Below are positions 1-4,977 of a stretch of DNA of 7,353 nt, one piece after another. Origin of the DNA: Candidatus Bathyarchaeota archaeon. Its GTDB lineage: Archaea; Thermoproteota; Bathyarchaeia; Bathyarchaeales; Bathycorpusculaceae. The stretch's first letter is position 1. Each line of letters begins with the position of its first letter. A model generated the notes under the pieces. It was not told the DNA's origin. It ran no database searches and was given only the letters and a program-made list of their open reading frames with translations. The translations under genes and the position numbers were made by a program. The stretch lies in the NCBI GenBank assembly GCA_003601875.1, contig PIYF01000035.1, positions 1 to 7,353 on the forward strand. Reading direction: 5' to 3'.

Positions 1-896
1 ATTCAGCTGCATACGCTATATATGCTAGAGAAAAACGTTACATGACTGAATATGGAACATCAAAGCTTAATGACCTTGACTATTTCCCCTGTTCATGTCC
101 AAAATGCGTAAAAATGACACCTAAAGAAGTTTTAGAACTGCCTCAAAATGAAAGACAGGCTTTCCTAGCTGAACATAACCTTTACGTTTGCATAACGGAA
201 CTTAAAAGAATAAAGAAAGCTATAAAAGAGGGTAGACTTTGGGAACACTTAGAAATTAGAGCTCATGGACATCCGGCTCTTCTTCAAGCCGTGAAAAAAC
301 TGAAAAAATATGAAGAGTTTATAGAGAGACATAGTCCATTAACGAAGAGAAGGGGAATTTTCTTTTTCAATTCTCTTGGACTTTTGAGACCTGAAGTTGT
401 TAGATATAGGAAGAGAATGATTTATAGGTATACACCGCCCATGGGAGTTGAAAATTTAATGCTAATCCCTCAAACCAAAACTAAACCTTTTCACAAATCA
501 AAAATCTTCAAAGAAATAATGAAAGTTCTTAAGAGAGAAACTGAAAATTTTATGGATAAGTTTCACATATGTTTTTACGTAGCTCCTTTCGGAGTTATCC
601 CAACCGAATTGGATGAAGTTTATCCATTATCTCAATATGAAATTACTGTTCCACCGGACGAAGAAACAAGGGATTATGTGGCAAGACAAGTGATAGAATA
701 CATCAACCGAACAAACTATAAAAGAGTGATATTTATTCACGACGAAGAAAATTGGGGTGCAAAAGTTTTTAACGCTTGCAAGAAGGCTTGTTTAAAAAAG
801 GAGATAAGTTTCAGCCATTTAAAATTGGAGGATGAAATTAAAGAATTATTAGAGAGATTAAAGGAGGTTTTAAGGAAAAACGTTACTAAAAGCTGA
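1..896 (+). CDS. tgtA: Archaeosine tRNA-guanine transglycosylase, C-terminal part (5' end outside window)
   Basis: TgtA exchanges guanine-15 in the D-loop of archaeal tRNAs for preQ0, the first tRNA-bound step of archaeosine synthesis. The frame is open from base 3 (reading SAAYAIYAREKRYMTEYGTS), so the ATG at 42 is internal and the true start lies left of the window. The visible part holds the end of the TIM-barrel domain with the family zinc site C-x-C-x2-C-x22-H (PCSCPKC, then AEHNLYV), followed by the typical segment EGRLWEHLEIRAHGHPAL. A C-terminal domain resembling DUF5591 follows (GVIPTELDEVYPLSQYE, then YKRVIFIHD). The protein ends about 25 residues after that domain, with no C-terminal PUA domain as in the long Pyrococcus-type enzyme; shorter PUA-less forms are known. 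It is first in a + strand operon and overlaps the PHP gene. The identification is firm from the zinc site and its flanks. Confidence 0.92.
   Translation, partial: SAAYAIYAREKRYMTEYGTSKLNDLDYFPCSCPKCVKMTPKEVLELPQNERQAFLAEHNLYVCITELKRIKKAIKEGRLWEHLEIRAHGHPALLQAVKKLKKYEEFIERHSPLTKRRGIFFFNSLGLLRPEVVRYRKRMIYRYTPPMGVENLMLIPQTKTKPFHKSKIFKEIMKVLKRETENFMDKFHICFYVAPFGVIPTELDEVYPLSQYEITVPPDEETRDYVARQVIEYINRTNYKRVIFIHDEENWGAKVFNACKKACLKKEISFSHLKLEDEIKELLERLKEVLRKNVTKS
861..868 (+). promoter_or_regulatory. Strong Shine-Dalgarno inside the tgtA 3' end, for the PHP gene
   Basis: AAGGAGGT is the best match to the archaeal anti-Shine-Dalgarno in the window. It lies inside the last codons of tgtA, 11 nt before the ACG at 880 and 35 nt before the GTG at 904. 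It is therefore placed for initiation at about 880 (slightly long spacing) and is too far from 904. This supports translation of the PHP protein from the overlap with tgtA. Confidence 0.6.
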
Positions 897-1494
897 TTTA
901 CATGTGCACACAGCATATTCAGCTGACGCATTAACCAACCCAAAAGCTCTAGTTGAATCCATCTACGCTAATCCATCCGTTAAAGCTGTAGCAATAACGG
1001 ATCACAACACAATGGATGGTTATTACAAAGTTAGGAAACTTGCTGAAGTGTATAAAGGAGAAATACTGATAATTCCAGGAGTAGAATTAAGAACCCAGCT
1101 TGGAGACTTGATAGCTTTAGGAATTGAAGAACTTCCTGTTAAACCCTGGACTGTTGAAAACATTATTGATTTTACAAGGGAAAGGGAAGGAATAACCGTG
1201 GTTCCTCATCCATATAGAGCTCCAGGATTAGGTGACTTAGCGACAAATTATAATGTAGATGCAATAGAGGTTTTAAACGGTTCAACAAGTTCTTTTTTAA
1301 ATGAAATGGCTGAAAAATTGGCGAAGGCCATGAATTTACCCGGTGTAGCTGGAAGTGACGCTCACACGTTAAATCAATTATTCACTGTTTATACAGAGGT
1401 GGAAGTTTCAGACTTAAGCATTCATGCCGTTTTGAAATCTATTAAGAACGGAGCGGTTAGAGCTGTTTCAACTAGAGATTCAATACATTTTTAA
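880..1494 (+). CDS. PHP-domain phosphoesterase, apparently starting at ACG
   Basis: This is a PHP-fold metal-dependent phosphoesterase of about 204 aa, similar to the TrpH/YciV and archaeal 'PHP domain protein' group, whose members include 3',5'-nucleotide phosphatases and 5'-3' RNases. All PHP motifs are visible, numbered from 880: D-L-H-V-H-T at 6-11, ITDHNTMDG around 40 (D41, H42), PGVELRT with E69, VVPHPYR with H110, and GVAGSDAHT with D160 and H162. The frame has an in-frame stop at 871-873 and no ATG, GTG or TTG before GTG 904. Starting at 904 would delete the first D-L-H of the metal site, so the start is placed at ACG 880, giving (M)LLKADLHVHT, the usual N-terminus of the family. It overlaps tgtA by 17 nt. 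Either ACG is a real non-canonical start or there is a sequence error (one base from ATG). The family is certain; the exact substrate is unknown. Confidence 0.85.
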   Translation, partial: TLLKADLHVHTAYSADALTNPKALVESIYANPSVKAVAITDHNTMDGYYKVRKLAEVYKGEILIIPGVELRTQLGDLIALGIEELPVKPWTVENIIDFTREREGITVVPHPYRAPGLGDLATNYNVDAIEVLNGSTSSFLNEMAEKLAKAMNLPGVAGSDAHTLNQLFTVYTEVEVSDLSIHAVLKSIKNGAVRAVSTRDSIHF

Positions 1495-1496
1495 AA
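1488..1496 (+). promoter_or_regulatory. Possible internal TATA element upstream of aCPSF2
   Basis: TTTTTAAAA is centred about 33 nt before the ATG at 1525, so a transcript starting about 26 nt downstream would have a short leader of roughly 7 nt. It overlaps the stop codon of the PHP gene and could give aCPSF2 its own promoter inside the operon. AT-rich matches arise often by chance here, so this is tentative. Confidence 0.3.
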
Positions 1497-1524
1497 GAGC
1501 TGAAAGAATGAATAGGCATTGGCG

Positions 1525-2799
1525 ATGAATAAGATGAGTTCCTTACAAATTAGGTTTCTGGGAGGCACAAACGAAGTTGGAAGGATAGCGATAGCTGTTA
1601 AAGCCCAGAAAACCCAAGTTTTACTTGAATATGGTGTAATGTTAAATCATGAACCAGGATTTCCAATGCATATACCTCCAAAAGATGTTGATGCAATACT
1701 TCTAACACACAGCCATTTAGACCATTCGGGTGCAATCCCAGTTTTTTATATTCATGGACGAAAACCATTATTTGCAAACCAGTTAACTTTGGAGTTAAGC
1801 CAGCTTCTAATTTCAGATTTCATACACCTCTCAAGTTACTATCTACCTTACGAATATCTGGAACTTAAATCAATGATAAGAAACGGAAAACATGTGGATT
1901 TCGGAGAGAAGAAAAAAATTGGAGATTTAACATTTCAACTTTTTAACGCTGGACATATACCTGGAAGCGCCCAAATATTATTGGAGAGTGAAGGGAAAAA
2001 ACTGCTTTACACTGGAGACTTTAACACAACAGATACAAGACTTTTAGAGGGAGCTAAAACCGATTATGGGGAACTTGACGCTGTAATTATTGAAAGTACA
2101 TATGCTGATGAAGATCACACAAAACGTTCAGAGCTTGAGAAACGGTTCATTGAGGATATTACAGACGTTGTTGAAAGTGGAGGCGTCGTTCTCGTTCCAG
2201 CTTTTGGAGTTGGAAGATCCCAAGAAATTGCATGTATTCTTACAGCCCACCATTTTGAATATCCAGTTTACCTCGATGGAATGGCTAGGGAAGCAAGCAG
2301 AATAATGATGAATAATAGACAGTTTCTTAGAGATCCTAAACTTTTCATGGAAGCTGTTCACAGTGTGGAGTGGATTGAAGGTTGGAGGGATCGGAGGAAA
2401 GCTACAAAAAAGCCTGGTGTTATAATTTCGCCAGCTGGAATGCTTAAGGGTGGCCCAGCTGCTTTTTATATTTCAAGGGTTGGTAAGAAATCTCATAATG
2501 GTGTTTTCTTGGTGAGTTATCAAATTCCTGGGACTCCTGGTAGACAGTTGCTGGATAAAGGGATCTGCGTTATAGATGGGAAAGTGCAGAAGGTTAAAGC
2601 TCGTGTTGAACACTTTGATTTTTCATCTCATTGCGGAGCAAGCGAGTTAAAAGCGTTTGTTGAAAAGTTGAGGGGAAATCCAAAAATTTTTGTTGTTCAC
2701 GGAGCTGAAGGAAACTGTGAACTTTTCGCAAAGTGGATAAGAGATGAAGTTGGGTTTGATGCTACTGCACCGAAAGCAGGAGACAAAGTTAATATTTAG
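1525..2799 (+). CDS. aCPSF2-like beta-CASP metallo-beta-lactamase ribonuclease (no KH domains)
   Basis: This is a cytoplasmic zinc-dependent RNase of the CPSF73/RNase J superfamily. Such enzymes act in RNA 5'-3' decay and endonucleolytic processing. At 424 aa it has the size of aCPSF2; the KH domains of aCPSF1 are absent, as the protein begins directly with the MBL fold (FLGGTNEVGR, 11-20). Numbered from ATG 1525, the MBL motifs are THSHLDH at 61-67, H144 in NAGHIPGSAQ and D165 in YTGDFN. The beta-CASP motifs are E190 (IIESTYAD), H369 (FDFSSHCG) and H392 (VVHGAEGN), so all metal and catalytic residues are present. TTG 1519, ATG 1525 and ATG 1534 are possible starts. I chose 1525 because AGG lies 8 nt upstream; 1534 would also leave the domain intact. 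It follows the PHP gene by 30 nt and precedes amzA by 9 nt. RNase J is the alternative, but its linker and C-terminal region are missing. Confidence 0.9.
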   Translation: MNKMSSLQIRFLGGTNEVGRIAIAVKAQKTQVLLEYGVMLNHEPGFPMHIPPKDVDAILLTHSHLDHSGAIPVFYIHGRKPLFANQLTLELSQLLISDFIHLSSYYLPYEYLELKSMIRNGKHVDFGEKKKIGDLTFQLFNAGHIPGSAQILLESEGKKLLYTGDFNTTDTRLLEGAKTDYGELDAVIIESTYADEDHTKRSELEKRFIEDITDVVESGGVVLVPAFGVGRSQEIACILTAHHFEYPVYLDGMAREASRIMMNNRQFLRDPKLFMEAVHSVEWIEGWRDRRKATKKPGVIISPAGMLKGGPAAFYISRVGKKSHNGVFLVSYQIPGTPGRQLLDKGICVIDGKVQKVKARVEHFDFSSHCGASELKAFVEKLRGNPKIFVVHGAEGNCELFAKWIRDEVGFDATAPKAGDKVNI

Positions 2800-2808
2800 G
2801 TTGATGAA

Positions 2809-3360
2809 ATGAGAATAGGAATTTTGCGTATTGGAACGGTTGAACCCTACGTTTTAAGCAGAATTAAAGAGGGATTATCTAACATTTTTCCTGAAACGAA
2901 ATGCACTTTGATAGGTGATGAGCTGCCTGTTTTAGAAGAAGCTTTTAACGAGAATAGACGACAATATGATTCAACTATAATCTTACATGTTGTCCATTCT
3001 TATGCTGAAAGAAAGAAAATTTTCAATAGAATTTTAGGAGTAACTGAAGTTGACCTCTTTGTTCCAAGATTGAATTTTGTTTTTGGAGAAGCTGAATGCC
3101 CTGGAAGAGTTGCCATTATTTCATTGCATCGTTTAAGACCTGAATTTTATGGAGAAAAACCTAATTTGGAAGTTTTCGTGGAGAGATGTTTAAAAGAGGC
3201 TGTTCATGAGCTGGGTCACACATTGGGTTTGCGTCATTGTCCTAACCCTTTCTGTGTTATGCACTTTTCAAATTCGATATTTGACACGGATACTAAGCAA
3301 AGTTTATTCTGTAACAAGTGTTACTTGAAAGTTAATGATTTATTGAAGAAGTTGGAGTAA
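2809..3360 (+). CDS. amzA: Archaemetzincin, zinc metalloprotease
   Basis: This is a soluble zinc peptidase of family M54, 183 aa, the usual size for archaeal archaemetzincins. The catalytic motif HELGHTLGLRHC lies at 133-144: H133, H137 and H143 bind the catalytic zinc and E134 is the general base. The family's structural zinc site is also complete: C144, C149, and C168/C171 in FCNKC. The Met-turn methionine is M151 in CVMHFS. The N-terminus (MRIGILRIG) begins directly with the first strand, supporting ATG 2809. An AGGTTGAT sequence overlapping the aCPSF2 stop can act as ribosome binding site. The gaps to both neighbours are under 10 nt, so it is almost certainly co-transcribed and translationally coupled. 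Physiological substrates of archaeal members are not established. All zinc ligands are intact, so it is probably active. Confidence 0.95.
   Translation: MRIGILRIGTVEPYVLSRIKEGLSNIFPETKCTLIGDELPVLEEAFNENRRQYDSTIILHVVHSYAERKKIFNRILGVTEVDLFVPRLNFVFGEAECPGRVAIISLHRLRPEFYGEKPNLEVFVERCLKEAVHELGHTLGLRHCPNPFCVMHFSNSIFDTDTKQSLFCNKCYLKVNDLLKKLE
3354..3357 (+). promoter_or_regulatory. Ribosome binding site supporting a TTG start
   Basis: GGAG in the last codons of amzA sits 8 nt before TTG 3366. It decides the start of the presenilin homologue: the GTG at 3361 is in another frame and reaches a stop at once. Coupling to amzA translation is likely. Confidence 0.55.
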
Positions 3361-3365
3361 GTGAG

Positions 3366-4199
3366 TTGAAGGAAAGGTTTAAGGTTGAACCAGTTCATTT
3401 AACGCCTATTATAGCAAGTTTATTATTCAGCATTTTATGCGCCTATCTAATTTCAGTTTCACCTATTGAACATTATAATGTAACACCGCTTCCTGAAGGT
3501 GTTCCCGGATCTTTTGGAAACGCATTTTATTTTGTCGTTTTAGTTGGGATTGGAGCAACCATTTTATATTTCCTTATAAGAAGGGGAAGCCAAAAACTGA
3601 TGCTTTTCCTTATAGGTCTCGCTATAACAATGGCTGTTTTTCTGCTTTCATTTCTTTATTCGTTTGCTTTCCTAGCAAGTTTTAATGTTTTATCTTGCGG
3701 ATTTTTCGCTTTAATTGCTTCTGTTCTAATAACAGTTTTAGCGGATGTTGCAATATTCAAACTTCACGGTTGGGTTTCAAGTCTTGTTGTCCTTCTTTTA
3801 GGTGGAGCTTTAGGTGCATTTCTCGGTGCATCAATCCCAACCTTAAGCACCGTTCTTATTCTATGCTTTTTAGCTGTTTACGACGTTTTTGCTGTTTACC
3901 GTGGACCTGTTGGGAAAATTGCTGATAAAGGTCTTGAAAAACTTCACGGTTTAAGTTTCTCGTTTAAAGATGTCCAAATGGGACTCGGCGACTTAACCTT
4001 TTATTCCATGCTGACTGGCCATATGTTCTTATTTTTTGGTTATCTTCCATGTTTAGCCTCTATCATAGGTATACTTGCTGGATGTTCCTTCGCCTTTAAA
4101 ATGTTGAAGAAAAGAGGAATGTTTCCAGGTTTACCTTTCCCAATAATTTTAGGGTTAACCTTAGGTTTTCTCACATCTTTTATGATTAAATTTCTCTAA
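3366..4199 (+). CDS. Presenilin/signal peptide peptidase-like intramembrane aspartyl protease
   Basis: This is a polytopic membrane protein of 277 aa resembling the archaeal presenilin homologues (A22 family, GxGD aspartyl proteases), which cleave transmembrane helices of substrate proteins. Up to nine hydrophobic segments can be seen, roughly at 12-31, 52-71, 78-98, 102-131 (one or two), 136-157, 159-178, 203-225, 227-246 and 255-275. The catalytic pair is D173 in the YD motif (LAVYDVFAVYRG) and D209 in the GLGD motif (QMGLGDLTF). The third motif, normally PAL, reads P-G-L-P at 254-257. The loop between the aspartates is short, as in archaeal rather than eukaryotic presenilins. The start is TTG, fixed by GGAG 8 nt upstream. 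It is last in the operon, and its 3' end overlaps eL38 on the other strand by 14 nt. The family call is strong; substrates are unknown. Confidence 0.88.
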   Translation: MKERFKVEPVHLTPIIASLLFSILCAYLISVSPIEHYNVTPLPEGVPGSFGNAFYFVVLVGIGATILYFLIRRGSQKLMLFLIGLAITMAVFLLSFLYSFAFLASFNVLSCGFFALIASVLITVLADVAIFKLHGWVSSLVVLLLGGALGAFLGASIPTLSTVLILCFLAVYDVFAVYRGPVGKIADKGLEKLHGLSFSFKDVQMGLGDLTFYSMLTGHMFLFFGYLPCLASIIGILAGCSFAFKMLKKRGMFPGLPFPIILGLTLGFLTSFMIKFL

Positions 4200-4380
4200 C
4201 TTCGCATCCAAGCCTCTTAATTATTTCTTCAGCCTTGACAGGGTCAACCTTTAAAGTGTAAAGCCTCTTTGGAGTGCGAAGTTTCAATTTAACAACTTCC
4301 TTTAACCTTTTCACTATACAGAAATCTGCACGTTCGCTTATTTCAACAAACTTTTCCACATCGAAAATTTCAGCTGGCAT
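4186..4380 (-). CDS. rpl38e: Large-subunit ribosomal protein eL38 (L38e)
   Basis: This is a small basic protein of 64 aa matching the eukaryotic/archaeal eL38 family along its whole length. It starts MPAEIFDVEKFVEISERAD, has a lysine-rich middle (VVKLKLRTPKRLYTLKV, compare the 'RYLYTLV' stretch of eukaryotic RPL38) and ends with a helix of the type DPVKAEEIIKRLGC. It is a structural component of the 50S subunit. In archaea the family is restricted mainly to TACK lineages, so it is useful for placing the organism. AGGTGA lies 6 nt before its ATG. It follows tRNA-Val on the same strand by 53 nt, with no oligo-T stretch of five or more between them on that strand, so the two may share a transcript. 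Its stop lies inside the convergent presenilin-like gene. Identification is from remembered family pattern; length and residue pattern fit well. Confidence 0.87.
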   Translation of the reverse strand: MPAEIFDVEKFVEISERADFCIVKRLKEVVKLKLRTPKRLYTLKVDPVKAEEIIKRLGCEVREI

Positions 4381-4386
4381 TAATTT

Positions 4387-4392
4387 TCACCT
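4387..4392 (-). promoter_or_regulatory. Shine-Dalgarno of eL38
   Basis: On the minus strand this reads AGGTGA, a full match to the core of the archaeal anti-Shine-Dalgarno complement, 6 nt before the eL38 ATG. It confirms that eL38 is translated from a leadered transcript, unlike some neighbours that lack a clear site. Confidence 0.65.
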
Positions 4393-4420
4393 AAAGTTAA
4401 CATTTCAATAAAACTTGAAG

Positions 4421-4434
4421 TTTTTATCTGTTTT
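4421..4434 (+). terminator. Possible oligo-T terminator for the + strand operon
   Basis: T5-ATCTG-T4 on the + strand lies about 220 nt past the presenilin homologue's stop and just before the tRNA (which is on the other strand). Archaeal termination often occurs at T-rich tracts without a hairpin, so read-through from the operon could end here after running antisense through eL38. The evidence is base composition only. Confidence 0.25.
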
Positions 4435-4510
4435 GGTGGGCCGAGCCGGATTTGAACCGGCGACCCCCGCCGCGTGAGGGCGGTGTCCTAACCAGCTAGA
4501 CCATCGGCCC
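4434..4510 (-). tRNA. tRNA-Val (anticodon CAC), 3' CCA encoded
   Basis: The minus strand folds into a complete cloverleaf. The acceptor stem GGGCCGA/TCGGCCC has 7 pairs. The D stem is GTCT/GGAC with loop AGCTGGTTA. The anticodon stem CCGCC/GGCGG carries the 7-base loop CTCACGC: T33, anticodon CAC at 34-36, G37. A 5-base variable region GGGTC follows, then the T arm GCCGG-TTCAAAT-CCGGC and discriminator A. CAC reads the valine codon GUG. The bases after the discriminator are CCA, so the 3' end is genome-encoded. No intron is present. Stems are almost wholly G-C in an AT-rich surrounding, as in thermophiles. G37 is a candidate site for the Trm5 encoded nearby, though whether Val(CAC) is a substrate cannot be told from sequence. 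It lies upstream of eL38 on the same strand. Confidence 0.96.
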
Positions 4511-4537
4511 TTTTTCAATTTTGATTTTACATTCCTC

Positions 4538-4548
4538 ATATATTAATA
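4538..4548 (-). promoter_or_regulatory. Probable TATA box of tRNA-Val
   Basis: The minus strand reads TATTAATATAT centred 33 nt before the tRNA 5' end. With the usual 25-27 nt from TATA centre to start, transcription would begin about 7 nt before the mature 5' end, leaving a short leader for RNase P. This is the most TATA-like stretch upstream of the tRNA and may also drive eL38. Confidence 0.45.
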
Positions 4549-4613
4549 GCACTTATGCTGAATGAAACATTGCTACATAAAATTTTTCTATAAAATTAGA
4601 ATGTTTACGTAAC

Positions 4614-4674
4614 GGGGTGCATGTTAGTTATGATTTCCTTTCTCCCTTCTCCCTAAATGAAGCCACTGCACCCC
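4614..4674. repeat. Long-range inverted repeat, 8-bp perfect arms, in the spacer after the 73-aa gene
   Basis: GGGGTGCA (4614-4621) and TGCACCCC (4667-4674) are perfect inverted arms 45 nt apart, G-C rich in an otherwise AT-rich spacer. They can form a stable stem on either strand. The loop contains a strict pyrimidine run (+ strand, 4635-4653; purine-only on the minus strand). On the minus strand the stem begins 4 nt past the stop codon of the 73-aa gene, so it would sit in that mRNA's 3' end, or it could be an independent small RNA. I find no box C/D pair, no H/ACA layout and no tRNA fold. The rest of the spacer (4511-4613) is AT-rich and holds the tRNA promoter only. Confidence 0.45.
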
Positions 4675-4678
4675 TTCC

Positions 4679-4900
4679 TTACTTTTCTTCAATTTTTACT
4701 TCTATTATGTTTCTAGTCCAAGGAACGAAGATAACTTCTTCACGGAACCATCTTAATATTTCGTCGGCAATCTTCTCGTTCTTTTCTAGTTTACTTTCAT
4801 CTACAAGTTCAAAAGTTATAACCGCTTTCTTTTCCATAAATTTCACTTCCACCAGTTTTACGTAATTAGAGTTAAAGATGTTTTTTAATGATATTTCCAT
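4679..4900 (-). CDS. Small unrecognised protein, 73 aa
   Basis: I do not recognise a family. The 73-aa product has no signal peptide, membrane segment, cysteine or metal motif. Its charge pattern alternates like a small folded beta-alpha-beta domain: beta strands around VKLVEVKF and AVITFELV, an amphipathic helix around 39-54 (KNEKIADEILRWFREE), then strands VIFVPW and IIEVKIEE. The protein is rich in Lys and Glu, as are the neighbouring genuine proteins, whereas the overlapping opposite-strand frame gives a Ser/Phe-rich product typical of a shadow. Together these make it a believable gene. ATG 4900 has no clear Shine-Dalgarno. It diverges from the DUF371 gene over 77 nt and is followed by the 4614-4674 inverted repeat. 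An internal ATG at residue 22 is a less likely start. Confidence 0.6.
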   Translation of the reverse strand: MEISLKNIFNSNYVKLVEVKFMEKKAVITFELVDESKLEKNEKIADEILRWFREEVIFVPWTRNIIEVKIEEK

Positions 4901-4921
4901 ATCGATTTATCTTAAAATACG

Positions 4922-4936
4922 ATTCGGAACACGAAT
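4922..4936. repeat. Inverted repeat ATTCG-N5-CGAAT between divergent genes
   Basis: Two 5-bp arms flank GAACA in the 77-nt spacer between the 73-aa gene (-) and the DUF371 gene (+). The site lies next to the AT-rich tract that could hold both promoters, where an operator would be expected. The arms are short and could be chance. Confidence 0.3.
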
Positions 4937-4961
4937 AAAATTAAATTAGAACATTTAAAAA
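4937..4961 (+). promoter_or_regulatory. AT-rich promoter region of the DUF371 gene
   Basis: Two TATA-like stretches are present: AAAATTAAATT at 4937-4947 and TTTAAAAA at 4954-4961. From the first, a start about 26 nt downstream would leave a leader of about 10 nt containing the weak site GTGA before TTG 4978. The second is slightly too close unless the transcript is leaderless. The first tract could also serve the minus-strand gene. Confidence 0.35.
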
Positions 4962-4977
4962 CAAAAAGTGAAAACCT

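Noticed and set aside
904..1494. PHP gene as a remnant that has lost its first metal motif
   Set aside because: The D-L-H-V-H-T motif is encoded in frame just upstream and all other motifs are intact, so the gene looks functional with a mis-assigned start.
2090..2361. ORFs of 71 and 77 aa inside aCPSF2 on both strands
   Set aside because: Both lie wholly within the conserved beta-CASP region of aCPSF2 and look like out-of-frame shadows.
4614..4674. Box C/D or H/ACA guide RNA
   Set aside because: No RUGAUGA/CUGA box pair in correct order on either strand, and no ACA directly after the stem. Only the inverted repeat itself is supported.
4617..4865. + strand ORF of 82 aa opposite the 73-aa gene
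   Set aside because: The product is dominated by Ser, Phe and Thr, as expected for the antisense of a Lys/Glu-rich gene. It lacks a ribosome binding site and its start lies inside the inverted repeat arm. The minus-strand frame is protein-like.
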